NCBI GenBank assembly: GCA_030430845.1
Contig: JAUIKE010000036.1
Span: 1 to 56,372 of the forward strand
DNA length: 56,372 nucleotides
Reading direction: 5' to 3'
Origin: Bacteroidia bacterium
GTDB taxonomy: Bacteria > Bacteroidota > Bacteroidia > Chitinophagales > Saprospiraceae
The notes under the pieces were generated by a model. The model had not been told where the DNA came from. It made no database searches and saw only the letters and a program-made list of their open reading frames with translations. Position numbers and translations under genes: made by a program. Positions 24,376 through 33,476 of the stretch are shown here, in pieces. Numbering within the stretch: the first letter of the stretch is position 1; the number at the start of each line of letters is the position of its first letter.

Positions 24376-25410
24376 TTAAAAAGCATTTTCTTGCCCTTTC
24401 ACAAAATTAACCACCGTCATACATACACATTTGACATCCAGCAAGAAACTCCAGTTTTCAATATACCAAATGTCGTGGCGTACTCTGGACCTCATTCGAT
24501 CCACGGTAATGGTAGGGCCACGGTACCCCTTGATCTGCGCCCAGCCGGTAATGCCGGGTTTGACACTGTGGCGGACCATAAAGTCACTGATAAGTTGGGA
24601 GTATTCATCGGTATGGCTGAGCATATGCGGCCGCGGGCCGACTACAGACATATGCCCCAGCAGGACATTGATAAACTGAGGAAATTCATCAATATTATTT
24701 TTTCTGATGAAAGCGCCTACCCTGGTCACACGAGGATCGGTTTTAGAAGCCTGTACGTCGTCACATTCGCTATTGACTTTCATGCTCCGAAACTTAATAC
24801 ACGGGAAAGTACTGTTGAAGAGGCCTGTACGTTGCTGGATAAAAAAAACAGGGCCTCTGGATTCCAATTTAATGAGTATGCCTAAAAGGGGCACCATCCA
24901 TGACAGAACAAAGACAATTACTAACAGAGAAAAAACGATGTCGAAGGTTCTTTTTAATACCCTGTTATGGAAATACCCCATTTTCTCCGGCTTCCAGCCC
25001 AAAAAAGGAGGATCAGGAGTGGCGATGAAGTTTTCGTGAAAAAATTCCTTTTTCGAAGGAACGGAGATTAAATCAATGCCTCTGGAAGTGCAAAACTTTT
25101 GGAGGTTCTGTTTTTCCTGATGATTCAATTTGCTGTTCACATATACGACTTTTTGGATGTCTCCGTTCAGTTCAAGAAAGCAAATAATATCTTTCTCCGT
25201 ACCAAGGCTTAACACTTTTCGGATGGGAGCATTCCCGAACCGTCCTACGCAAACGGCCTTTCCCCGGTAAGCTCTTTGAAATAAGTTTTTAACGGATTCA
25301 ACAATCCTACCATCTCCTCCGATGATGATATATCGTAATGGGTTAATTCTATTTTGGATAATAGAATACAGGTTCGTAACAACAGGATTTCTCTGGCTAT
25401 TAGTGATCAT
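24376..25410 (-). CDS. Polyprenyl-phosphate sugar-1-phosphate transferase (WcaJ/WbaP type, short form)
   Basis: A 344-residue initiating sugar transferase that moves a sugar-1-phosphate from a nucleotide sugar onto the undecaprenyl-phosphate carrier. The C-terminal catalytic domain is complete: KRTFDIVFSLLVIVFVL re-entrant helix, PVFFIQQRTG, PCIKFRSMK, the DEFPQFINVLLGHMSVVGPRPHM core and GITGWAQIKGYRG. The N-terminal part keeps a Rossmann-like domain (YIIIGGDGRIVESVKNLF). The usual four membrane helices at the start of WcaJ/WbaP-type proteins are absent; the reading frame stays open upstream but has no start codon there. It is the last gene of the exopolysaccharide operon. Confidence 0.85.
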   Translation of the reverse strand: MITNSQRNPVVTNLYSIIQNRINPLRYIIIGGDGRIVESVKNLFQRAYRGKAVCVGRFGNAPIRKVLSLGTEKDIICFLELNGDIQKVVYVNSKLNHQEKQNLQKFCTSRGIDLISVPSKKEFFHENFIATPDPPFLGWKPEKMGYFHNRVLKRTFDIVFSLLVIVFVLSWMVPLLGILIKLESRGPVFFIQQRTGLFNSTFPCIKFRSMKVNSECDDVQASKTDPRVTRVGAFIRKNNIDEFPQFINVLLGHMSVVGPRPHMLSHTDEYSQLISDFMVRHSVKPGITGWAQIKGYRGPTITVDRMRSRVRHDIWYIENWSFLLDVKCVCMTVVNFVKGQENAF

Positions 25411-25520
25411 TTCATTCAGATTATAATAATGTACAATCTTGAGAGTGTTCGGCTTTGGGAATAGAAAATTCAGATAAGATGAGGGGAAGTGACAAACAGC
25501 ATTGGGATGGGTACTGCTTG

Positions 25521-26840
25521 TTAGGATCTTTCTTTTTTGCTCAAATAGACGGTGTCAAATTTATTCACCTGTTTACCTTGCGAACTCGGTGTTTCAGTTG
25601 TCAGGTTCATAAATTCAATGAGTTGGAACAATTGCTGTTCAAAGGACCTTAGTACTCTTTGTTTATTAAAGAATTGTTCTGCATAAGATCTGGCATTGGC
25701 TTTGTAAACTTCTGTGTCGCAGTTTAAGCTTGCTAAAATGCCTTCTCTGAGAGATTCAGGATCATCGGGTTTGATGAGAATGCCAAGTTGGTATCGATGA
25801 ACGATTTTGTACAGTTCGCTGCCCGGATCGGCGGTGATGAGTGCACAGCCGCCTGCCGCGAAAATAGTACTCAACTTAGAAGGCAAGCACAGGTCTGATG
25901 CAGCTTTCCGTTGAGGCACCAAATGCAAGTCCGCCATCGCCAGTAAGGCTCCAAGTTTATCATAAGCTTGTAAGGGAAAAAACCGAACATTGCGGACTTG
26001 GTGTTCTTCTACCAATTGTATCAATTTGCTTTTCACACCGCCTTCCCCTACAATTACAAAGTAGAGATTGTCTATTTCTTTTAAGTGACGAGCCACTTCA
26101 ATGACCTTGTCCAGGCCTTGTTTTTCGCCTAAATTACCGGAATATAAGACAATGCGGTCGGAGGGCAGAAAGCCCAGTGTTTCCTTTAGCGATTCACTTT
26201 CAGGTAATGGCTGTATAAAATCGAGATCTACCCAATTGGGGAACAAGTAAATCTTTTTGTCCTGGATACCCTTAGCTTCAATTTTTTTCACCATGCCTTC
26301 ACTGATCGTTGACACCAGGTCCGAGCTGTTCAATATCCATTTTTCCGTGCTCTTCATCGCAGCTAGTAAAGACTTGTTTTTTATCATTTCCAAATCGCCT
26401 GCAGCATCTACCTGCAGATCCTGAATGTGATAAACCATCGGAACGCCCTTCAGCCAGGAAAACAAACGGGCCGGCAGGCCGAGGTGAAAGGGCGTCACCA
26501 CACAAACCACTACATCAACTTTCTGGAACAGGGAGGCCAGCAAAACCAGGCTGGAGGTCAGGAGAAACGAAAATTCATGCAGTATCCGTTTTAAGGCGCT
26601 GGGTTGTCGGGGAACATATAAAGGGCAGCGAATAAGCGTTTCTTGCTCGCTTCGTTGCTCTTTTTTCCACCATTTCCCATTGTAAGGGGATTGGACCTTC
26701 CAATTCGGGTAGTATGGGAAAGAAGTGATTACCTTCACTTCATGTCCTTCGTCTGTCAACCATTCGGTCAACTCACCATTGTATTTACCGATACCAGTAA
26801 GCTCGGGGGCGTGATTAATGCTGTAGAGTAAGACTTTCAA
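25521..26840 (-). CDS. wcaI: WcaI-family glycosyltransferase (GT4)
   Basis: A 439-residue GT4 glycosyltransferase closely matching the WcaI family of colanic-acid-type loci. The N-terminal signature YSINHAPELTGIGKYNGEL is almost diagnostic, followed by SFPYYPNW. The C-terminal nucleotide-sugar fold has VLYSGNLGEKQGLDKVIEVA and PSKLSTIFAAGGCALI, with a Glu/Asp near the catalytic region. The start codon is TTG, supported by the family N-terminus beginning at exactly this Met position. It adds one sugar of the repeat unit on the cytoplasmic face. It follows the WcaF-like acetyltransferase by 25 bp, the same pairing seen in other colanic-acid-like clusters. Confidence 0.9.
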   Translation of the reverse strand: MKVLLYSINHAPELTGIGKYNGELTEWLTDEGHEVKVITSFPYYPNWKVQSPYNGKWWKKEQRSEQETLIRCPLYVPRQPSALKRILHEFSFLLTSSLVLLASLFQKVDVVVCVVTPFHLGLPARLFSWLKGVPMVYHIQDLQVDAAGDLEMIKNKSLLAAMKSTEKWILNSSDLVSTISEGMVKKIEAKGIQDKKIYLFPNWVDLDFIQPLPESESLKETLGFLPSDRIVLYSGNLGEKQGLDKVIEVARHLKEIDNLYFVIVGEGGVKSKLIQLVEEHQVRNVRFFPLQAYDKLGALLAMADLHLVPQRKAASDLCLPSKLSTIFAAGGCALITADPGSELYKIVHRYQLGILIKPDDPESLREGILASLNCDTEVYKANARSYAEQFFNKQRVLRSFEQQLFQLIEFMNLTTETPSSQGKQVNKFDTVYLSKKERS

Positions 26841-26865
26841 TTTGTTCTGTTTTAATATGAAGGAA

Positions 26866-27417
26866 TTAACGTTCTCTAAGTTGTTGGGCCGGTGTACCGA
26901 CCGCGATGATCCCGGGGGCTAAATCGTGAAAAACAGAAGACCGTGCGCCGACTACGGTACCTCGCCTAATGGTGACATTAGGCGCGACATAAACATCTGT
27001 AGCCAGCCAGCATTCGTCTTCTATCGTTATTTTTTGTGCAAATATGGGGAAGCTTTCTGATTGATAATCGTGCGAACCTGTACAGAGGTAGGACCTTTGA
27101 GAAATCACTACGTTCGAGCCGATCTCGATTTCGCCGAGGCTGTATAGAACGACCTCATCTCCGATCCAGGAATAATCGCCGATTGTCACTTTCCAGGGGA
27201 ACTGGGTGTGAACGCTGGGCCGGATGATGACTCCTTTCCCTATTTTCGCACCAAAAAGTTTTAACAGTCCCCTCCGCCAGGCATACATAAATTGAGGGGA
27301 GGTTTTAAACAACAAGCTCTGTACCAGCCACCACAACTGAACGTACCAGCCGGGGCGGCCCCGGAAGTCGGGCGGCAGCTTAAAGTGGGCTAGCTTTTGA
27401 TAGGATCTGCTACTCAT
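26866..27417 (-). CDS. wcaF: WcaF-like hexapeptide acetyltransferase
   Basis: A 183-residue left-handed beta-helix acyltransferase similar to WcaF of colanic acid synthesis. The opening LPPDFRGRPGWYVQLWWLVQSLLF helix is typical of the family. Hexapeptide turns run from LFGAKIGKGVIIRPSVH to RRGTVVGARSSVFHDL, ending in the standard GTPAQQL loop. The catalytic His is expected in TGSHDYQS. It would O-acetylate a sugar of the repeat unit using acetyl-CoA. The ATG at 27417 overlaps the end of the upstream glycosyltransferase by 8 bp, indicating coupled translation. Confidence 0.85.
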   Translation of the reverse strand: MSSRSYQKLAHFKLPPDFRGRPGWYVQLWWLVQSLLFKTSPQFMYAWRRGLLKLFGAKIGKGVIIRPSVHTQFPWKVTIGDYSWIGDEVVLYSLGEIEIGSNVVISQRSYLCTGSHDYQSESFPIFAQKITIEDECWLATDVYVAPNVTIRRGTVVGARSSVFHDLAPGIIAVGTPAQQLRER

Positions 27418-28345
27418 TTTCTGTGCTTTTCCCAATTACGGAAGACAGCTTTAAATCGTACTTTTTCTGTAGGATGGCTTCCAGGCTTTGCTCCCCTAAT
27501 TCCTTTCGAATTTCGAATATGTAAGTATCGATCAAAAAGCGGAACCAGAAGCCTTGCAGCATATGAAAAACCAACCCCTCTTTACCATCCAGAAAGCCCA
27601 GCTTAATAAAGTAGCGATAGATAAAGTAGAAGAAGCTGCGCAAAAACAAGGGTGTTTTCTGGAAAACATTTTTCTTAAACCAACGCCTTCTCTCAATGGG
27701 GGTACCCCATAGTTTGGCCTGTAGTTCTCCGCTGTTCATTTCGGACGCTCTATAAATCGTTTCTGCAGCTTCATAGAGTGCCCAGCGAGCGTGTTTAATC
27801 GTGAAGTCTTTAATATCGCTCATGACACCATCTTCCAGGTCAGCGTTTTTAGGGGTGGGCTGTACCTGACCGGTGGAAATAAAGTGTTGGTCGTACGCCT
27901 TGTGTTCGCATCTGGCGGTGCCTTTTCGGGTGAGGCGCAGCTGGTAGATCGGATGATAGCTTCCATGCCGGATCCATCTGCCCATAAAAATGGCTCTTCT
28001 GGCAATCAGGTATCCATCCAGGCTGGGATCATTCGGGTCAAATTGCTCATTGAGCCATTGAACCAAGGCCGGCGTAGCACGTTCACCCGCATCCATATGC
28101 AAGATCCACTCGCTGTCATAGGGCTCGTTATCCTGCGACCAGTTTCTCTGTGCCGAATAGTTTTCGAACGGGTGCTGCACGTATGGCACTCCATACTCCT
28201 CCAGAATAGCCAGTGTATCATCTGTTGAATAAGAATCTACCACAAAGCGATTGGCCCGCACCTCCCTGATGGAATCCAGGCAGTCCCGAATGTTGTCCTC
28301 TTCGTTAAAAGTCAGAATAATAATAGTCAGCAGATGTTTTGACAT
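27410..28345 (-). CDS. GT2 family glycosyltransferase (WaaE/KdtX-like)
   Basis: A 311-residue family 2 glycosyltransferase. The GT-A fold opens with LTIIILTFNEEDNIRDCLDSI, with RFVVDSYSTDDT following. The metal-binding acidic motif is WILHMDAGERATP, where LPS beta-glycosyltransferases of the WaaE/KdtX type have DADE or DxGE. The C-terminal third contains RSFFYFIYRYFIKLGFLDGKEGLVFHML, the typical amphipathic membrane contact of that subgroup. It transfers a sugar onto the growing lipid-linked repeat unit. It is two bases after the GT8 gene, inside the operon. Confidence 0.87.
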   Translation of the reverse strand: MSKHLLTIIILTFNEEDNIRDCLDSIREVRANRFVVDSYSTDDTLAILEEYGVPYVQHPFENYSAQRNWSQDNEPYDSEWILHMDAGERATPALVQWLNEQFDPNDPSLDGYLIARRAIFMGRWIRHGSYHPIYQLRLTRKGTARCEHKAYDQHFISTGQVQPTPKNADLEDGVMSDIKDFTIKHARWALYEAAETIYRASEMNSGELQAKLWGTPIERRRWFKKNVFQKTPLFLRSFFYFIYRYFIKLGFLDGKEGLVFHMLQGFWFRFLIDTYIFEIRKELGEQSLEAILQKKYDLKLSSVIGKSTENE

Positions 28346-28347
28346 GG

Positions 28348-29229
28348 TTACCTTAAATACTCTTTAATAAATGCTCGAATAATACTTTTTTTTATTTGCC
28401 AAGTGCGGTAGACTTTATCAGCGCTTACTTTATGGTACTTTCTCGACCAAAAATCCGGATTGTAAGAAGCCCATAAGCGATGACCTTTGTGGGTTTCTTT
28501 TCCAAGCAGGTCCCAGGGTTTGGGAGAACCTACAAAATGCCAGATTGCGTTTGAAGGGTCCTCTACCTCCTTGTCCATAACGGTCCAGCGGCGATTGTAT
28601 CGCTTAGGAAAAGCAGCGTAATTCCCCGCAAACACGGCATTTAGCAAAGTCTGGTCAGCGCTTAGTAAATGCTTAGGGTAGCACTTTGTTATATGTTCGC
28701 ATTTTTGATCAATTTCCTGCTCTTTCCAGGCGCTTCGATTAAACTGCAAAACGCCGCTGTTAAATATGGTGAGCTCCGAAGAAAAACTCAGTGTACGAAG
28801 GTAAAATTCTTTATCCCTTGATAATTCCGCTGCGGTACCATATACGGCGCTTAAAGCGAAGTCGCCCGGGTCTAATTCGTCCAATTCCAGGATATCCAAC
28901 AAAACGAGCAGGTCGGAGTCGAGGTACAGTACTTTTTCTTCTTTGATCAATTGCGGGATCAGGAGTACTCCGTAAGCCGTCCAGTCGCCATGTAGCGATT
29001 GTAAATGACCGAATTCTTTTTGAGCATGGAAGTCTATAAACTGGATCGTCCCCTCAAAGCGGAGTATCTCCAGAAGTTTTTCAATATCTTTTTTTTCCTC
29101 AGCGGGAAGCTCAGAACACAAAAAATAGAGATCCAGGCATGCACTATTTCTGCAATGTTTTATCAAAGAGGAAAGAGTGGCGCCAAGCCCTTCCATTCCC
29201 AGGCGATTTATACAAAATGCGATGTTCAT
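28348..29229 (-). CDS. GT8 family glycosyltransferase
   Basis: A 293-residue retaining glycosyltransferase of family 8. The metal and nucleotide-sugar site is VLYLDSDLLVLLDI (DSD), preceded by the conserved Lys-containing strand. The acceptor-side motif NSGVLQFNRSAWKEQEID and the later SADQTLLNAVFAGNY and HFVGSPKPW segments are family landmarks. It probably adds a hexose such as galactose or glucose in alpha linkage. Its ATG overlaps the stop of the upstream GT4 gene by four bases. Confidence 0.88.
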   Translation of the reverse strand: MNIAFCINRLGMEGLGATLSSLIKHCRNSACLDLYFLCSELPAEEKKDIEKLLEILRFEGTIQFIDFHAQKEFGHLQSLHGDWTAYGVLLIPQLIKEEKVLYLDSDLLVLLDILELDELDPGDFALSAVYGTAAELSRDKEFYLRTLSFSSELTIFNSGVLQFNRSAWKEQEIDQKCEHITKCYPKHLLSADQTLLNAVFAGNYAAFPKRYNRRWTVMDKEVEDPSNAIWHFVGSPKPWDLLGKETHKGHRLWASYNPDFWSRKYHKVSADKVYRTWQIKKSIIRAFIKEYLR

Positions 29230-30380
29230 ACCTTATCTGGTAAGGAGGTTTTCAAACGAGTATACGCTTCCAGCCATTTGCCAATATTTGCATGAACATC
29301 CAATGTTTCGACTGCCAGTGGCCGGGTATTTTGCCGGATGGATTCATATTCCTCGGCGCTCAATTGCAGGATATGATCCAGGCTTGCTGCGAGAGGCTCG
29401 ACCTGGTTGTCCACCCAAAAGCCCGCTCGTTTTGTTTCCAGGATCTGCCAGGGCGTGTGAATAGACGCTATGGCAGGCGTACCTTGTGCCAGGGCTTCCG
29501 CCACTACTATCCCAAAATTTTCTGTATGAGAGGGCATAACCAGGAAGTAGGCCTCCGCCAGCAATTTTTGTTTGTGGGTTCCGGAAGCATGCCCTACAAA
29601 TTCCACCTGATCGTTCAGCTGCAATTGATCCGTCAAATCTGCCAATTGCCTCCCATAAGGGCTTCCATAATCGCCGGCGATCTTCAAACCAAATCCGGAT
29701 TTTCTGAAATACTTTGACCGATCCAGAGCCGAGATGAGGTTTTCAATGGCCTTTTTCGAGTCTATCCTTCCCAGGTAGAGTAAGTACGGTGCTTTTTTCC
29801 CTTCTATTGGGTCAGGTATCTCCATGTAATTGGTAAGTTGCAGCACTTTGATATCATTACCCAGGGTATTCTTGGCATATTGGGTTTCGGCATCACAAGT
29901 AGCATGGAAAGCCACCTTTTTTTTTAACCATCGCCGGATCAATAAAACGATGAGGCGTTTTTTCCAGGAACTGCGCTGCATCATGTGCGGATCAAAATCT
30001 CCTCGAATAGACCAAACCACCGGTTTTTTATAAAATAATTGGTTTAATATCGCCATCAGAAAAGAGGCCGGGTAAAATATCATGGTCAGATGCAGGATAT
30101 CTGCGTTTCTGAGCTTTCGCAGGGCGCAGCCTATAAGCTTCAGGGGCAGGTAATGAATCCTGTTTTTGGTGTAGATGATCCGGGCAAAATCTTGGTCCAG
30201 CCATTTATCCCTGGGGATGGCCGGTGACAAACCTCTATCGGTAGAGACTACGCTAACCTGCACGCCTTGCTGCATTAATGCTTTAGTGATCCAATAAACG
30301 CTGTTATCGGGGCCTCCGGTTTGTGCAGGATAGAAGCTGCCTGTTGGAAAAAGGATGTTTAGCTTAGAAGGCCTGTCCAT
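29226..30380 (-). CDS. GT4 family glycosyltransferase
   Basis: A 384-residue GT-B glycosyltransferase. The N-terminal acceptor domain begins LNILFPTGSFYPAQTGGPDNSVYWITKAL, with the glycine-rich loop. The C-terminal donor domain carries YLLYLGRIDSKKAIENLI and MPSHTENFGIVVAEALAQGTPAIAS, the E-x7-E motif of family 4. The second Glu is at the usual position. It overlaps the upstream methyltransferase by 17 bp and the downstream GT8 by 4 bp. Confidence 0.9.
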   Translation of the reverse strand: MDRPSKLNILFPTGSFYPAQTGGPDNSVYWITKALMQQGVQVSVVSTDRGLSPAIPRDKWLDQDFARIIYTKNRIHYLPLKLIGCALRKLRNADILHLTMIFYPASFLMAILNQLFYKKPVVWSIRGDFDPHMMQRSSWKKRLIVLLIRRWLKKKVAFHATCDAETQYAKNTLGNDIKVLQLTNYMEIPDPIEGKKAPYLLYLGRIDSKKAIENLISALDRSKYFRKSGFGLKIAGDYGSPYGRQLADLTDQLQLNDQVEFVGHASGTHKQKLLAEAYFLVMPSHTENFGIVVAEALAQGTPAIASIHTPWQILETKRAGFWVDNQVEPLAASLDHILQLSAEEYESIRQNTRPLAVETLDVHANIGKWLEAYTRLKTSLPDKV

Positions 30381-31254
30381 GGATCTTCACTTTTACGGCT
30401 GATTGCACTCTTTGCATCGCAAAGCCGGGATCTTTCAGATAAATAGTATTCTTTTCCGCCCCGTAGGAATCACGCAGCTGAAGTTTTCGGTCAAAGGGAA
30501 AATAGTGGTAAGGCTTAAAACCAGCGTCCAGTAACTGCCGGTGGATGGCGGCATCCTCATAACCATATCGCTTACCCGAGCCGTTCAATTCTATGATAAT
30601 GCCCTGCAGATTAGCATGGTTCAAGGAAGTCGACATACCCTTTAAGACTTCCGTTTCAAATCCCTCCACATCGATTTTCACCAGGCTTGGCCGGGTCATG
30701 TCAACCGTTTCGTCAAAGGTCCGAACTTCCACCTCAATGGTATGATCCGACCGGCTTTGTACTACATGATTCGTGGTATCGAGGTTGTTGGTAAAATGCA
30801 ATACTTCCCTTTTAGCACCCAAGCCGATATTTAAAGTCTGGACCTTTTCTGAGGCTTCATTCAGCGCTACGGTCTGACATAACTGTTGAAAAGTATCGGG
30901 AATAGGTTCTATAGCAATGGTTTGGGCCCCCACTTCACTAGCCGCTAAGATGGTATAGCCCCCTACATTGGCCCCCACATCCACAAACTGATCGCCGGCT
31001 CTGAGAAAATGCAGGAGGAAGGCCATATCTTCAAAATCATGCAAGCCGCAATACAGGTTTTGCGTAACCCCCGTAAGCCCTCTGTACATCAGCAATTTGC
31101 TTCGCTGCGCAAAAGGAACCACCACTGCATAAGGTAATAATCTCGTACCAATCTGCCATCTAAAAAACCTGCCGATGGCCGCCAGCGGACGCTTACGATT
31201 CAAAGGATGCGAATAAATGAAATGCAGTGTTTTAAAAAGTTGGTTTAATTGCAT
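30364..31254 (-). CDS. FkbM family methyltransferase
   Basis: A 296-residue SAM-dependent methyltransferase. Motif I is FVDVGANVGGYTILAA, the acidic motif II is TIAIEPIPDTFQQLC, and PSLVKIDVEGFETEVLKGM is the FkbM landmark. FkbM proteins O-methylate hydroxyl groups of sugars or macrolides. Here a methyl group would be placed on a sugar of the exopolysaccharide repeat. This gene adds methyl ethers while the P450 cluster nearby may remove them from external glycans. Confidence 0.88.
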   Translation of the reverse strand: MQLNQLFKTLHFIYSHPLNRKRPLAAIGRFFRWQIGTRLLPYAVVVPFAQRSKLLMYRGLTGVTQNLYCGLHDFEDMAFLLHFLRAGDQFVDVGANVGGYTILAASEVGAQTIAIEPIPDTFQQLCQTVALNEASEKVQTLNIGLGAKREVLHFTNNLDTTNHVVQSRSDHTIEVEVRTFDETVDMTRPSLVKIDVEGFETEVLKGMSTSLNHANLQGIIIELNGSGKRYGYEDAAIHRQLLDAGFKPYHYFPFDRKLQLRDSYGAEKNTIYLKDPGFAMQRVQSAVKVKIHGQAF

Positions 31255-31268
31255 ATTGTTGTGACTCC

Positions 31269-32267
31269 CTAGGCAAGTTTTTGGTACAATTTAAAATACT
31301 CCATAGCAATGAGTCTGGACTGAAACCGAAGCTTATTTTTTTGCCCGGCTTCAATGAGCCGTTGCCTCAGGGGAGCATCTTGAATCAAGCTAAGCACCCC
31401 CTTTCTGATCGATTGCACATCAAAGGGATCCACCAGCAAAGCTGCATGGCCGGCTGTTTCGGGCATGGCCGACACCTGACTCGTTAGGACAACCCTTTCC
31501 ACGCTGTTCGCTTCTATGATCGGCATTCCAAAACCTTCAAAAGTGGATACAAAAGCAACAATATCGCAAGCTTTGTACTGAGCCAGCATCTCCGCCTGAG
31601 AAAGCTTATACGCATTGCTGTAGTCAATGTTGTGCTGTTCAAGGGCTATTTTTTGCCGGTCAGACAATTTCCCGATGATCGAAAGACGGCATGGAATACC
31701 TGCGATCGCCTCTATCAACCGGGGCAGGTTTTTGTTTTCTCCGGTCCCTACTTGCAGTATGAGCGGTTTCTCTGTATTAAAAGGTTTAGGTGAAGGTTGG
31801 TACATCGCATCCACGGCAACCGGGATGACTTTTATCTTTCCCGCCTCGCAGCGGGTATATTTCAGGATATCCTGCTTCGTGTTTTCGGATACGGTGGTAA
31901 TGTAGCGGGCTTTTTTGACCGGCATATCCAGATACAGCCACTTTACGAATGTTTTTTGCCACCCCTTTTTCCTTTCCATGAAACGGCAATCGTGTATCGT
32001 CAGTAAAACACTTTTTTTACGCATGAGGAGATTGAGAAAGTGCACCTCTCCTGTAATATGGTTCACGCTTCTGGATTGCCGAAAAGTAGCCTCCAGGATG
32101 TTTAAAATTTTGGTCCACAGCCCATCATTGTAATAGCTACAGATCATAATTTCAGGGGTTATTTCATCCTTCAACTGGGCTCTTACCTCCTCGAATATGG
32201 CTTCAAAACTGAAGTTAAAGCCGGGCCTCGGCCGACGCTGGAAGAAAGTCACCTTAAGCATGCTCAT
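31269..32267 (-). CDS. GT4-type glycosyltransferase
   Basis: A 332-residue GT-B glycosyltransferase. The acceptor half is shorter than usual. SVLLTIHDCRFMERKKGWQK precedes ARYITTVSENTKQDILKY, a standard GT4 arrangement. The donor half has PLILQVGTGENKNLPRLIEAI and FVSTFEGFGMPIIEANSVERVVLTS, where the ExFGxPxxE motif lies. Two starts six bases apart are possible (32267 and 32261). It overlaps the upstream paralogous glycosyltransferase by up to 14 bp. Confidence 0.86.
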   Translation of the reverse strand: MSMLKVTFFQRRPRPGFNFSFEAIFEEVRAQLKDEITPEIMICSYYNDGLWTKILNILEATFRQSRSVNHITGEVHFLNLLMRKKSVLLTIHDCRFMERKKGWQKTFVKWLYLDMPVKKARYITTVSENTKQDILKYTRCEAGKIKVIPVAVDAMYQPSPKPFNTEKPLILQVGTGENKNLPRLIEAIAGIPCRLSIIGKLSDRQKIALEQHNIDYSNAYKLSQAEMLAQYKACDIVAFVSTFEGFGMPIIEANSVERVVLTSQVSAMPETAGHAALLVDPFDVQSIRKGVLSLIQDAPLRQRLIEAGQKNKLRFQSRLIAMEYFKLYQKLA

Positions 32268-33441
32268 AACTAAAGGTATTCACGATTGAGTGCACACAAG
32301 ATTCCAGAGAATAATTTTCCAGCATGGGGCGAGCCCAGTCAAAAGTGCGGGGGTATCGAGACAGCTCAAGGATTTGCTCGGCGAGGTCTTTCACATTATT
32401 ATCTTCAAATATCCTAAAGCGCTCCAGAGACTTAAAATCTTCGCCGCAGCCCACATAATTACTTACAGCGACGCTGCAACCTGCCTGCAGGGCTTCATTG
32501 ACCACCAGGCCCCAGGTTTCACCCATTTGCCGCGAAGGTAGGATGAGCGTATCCATGGCCAGATAATGCCGGGCGATCTTTGATTGATTCACAAAGCCGG
32601 TAAAAACAGTTTTCACTCCATACCGTTCGGAATACTGACGGGCGTATTGTTTCAGCTTTGATTGCAGCTTTCCGCTTCCCATAAAATAAAGCACGGCTTT
32701 TGATCGCAGTCTGTCAGGAAGGTGGTCTAAAAGTTTAAAAAGGATCACTGGATTTTTCTTGGGAATTAATTTTCCTGCAAAGCCTATAACATAGTCGTTT
32801 TCCTGGATGCCGGCCTTTGATCTGGCAAGCATTCTCCACTCAGTTTTTTCCGATTCAGATAGTTCCGCCACCCGATCTACGGTAAAATGATGGGCTGCTA
32901 ATAATTGTTTTTCCTGAACTCCATGGCGAAGGTAGTGCTGCTTGTTCAACTGACCGATATAATAAAACTGATCGATCGAACGGTAAAAATGTCGGTAATA
33001 AATGGATCGAAAGTAATCCTTCCACAAAGGTCGGGCAAAAGCTTTGTCCTGGTTTTCACATCTCAACTTAACGGGAATTCCGGCTTTTCGAGCTTCCTTT
33101 AGGGCCGTTTGATCAAAGTGATAATTCAAGCCGGTTAGCAAAATGGCCTTCGGCTGGAATCCTTGAATGGCGACCCTCACCCCTCTGCCTGTCAGGGAAC
33201 GATAGCCTGAGAAAGGCGTTCCGTTCACAGATTCCAGGGAGGAGTACGCATAACCTTCCAAAAGAGGAATGTCCCAGGCTACTATTTCGTCGAATCCCCT
33301 ATCATAATAGCCCTGCAAGGAAGAAATCGTTGCATAGACTACGTGGATAGAATTCGGCGATATTTTGTTTATGGCCTGCCAAATCTGCGCACGTCCCTGT
33401 ACAGGATGAGAATCGAATACCAGTAATTCCAGTTTTGACAT
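32254..33441 (-). CDS. GT4 glycosyltransferase, paralog A
   Basis: A 395-residue GT-B glycosyltransferase and a tandem paralog of the next gene upstream: equal length, no gaps in a by-eye alignment, about three quarters of positions identical. Conserved blocks include ELLVFDSHPVQ at the N-terminus, GLNYHFDQTAL, IGFAGKLIPKKNPVIL, and LPSRQMGETWGLVVNEALQAG with the family 4 E-x7-E motif. It likely uses the same donor as its twin but with a different acceptor. Differences concentrate around 185-215 and the last 50 residues. Confidence 0.87.
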   Translation of the reverse strand: MSKLELLVFDSHPVQGRAQIWQAINKISPNSIHVVYATISSLQGYYDRGFDEIVAWDIPLLEGYAYSSLESVNGTPFSGYRSLTGRGVRVAIQGFQPKAILLTGLNYHFDQTALKEARKAGIPVKLRCENQDKAFARPLWKDYFRSIYYRHFYRSIDQFYYIGQLNKQHYLRHGVQEKQLLAAHHFTVDRVAELSESEKTEWRMLARSKAGIQENDYVIGFAGKLIPKKNPVILFKLLDHLPDRLRSKAVLYFMGSGKLQSKLKQYARQYSERYGVKTVFTGFVNQSKIARHYLAMDTLILPSRQMGETWGLVVNEALQAGCSVAVSNYVGCGEDFKSLERFRIFEDNNVKDLAEQILELSRYPRTFDWARPMLENYSLESCVHSIVNTFSYEHA

Positions 33442-33476
33442 AAAGATCGTATTGCTTTTGATAGGAATACCGGGGA

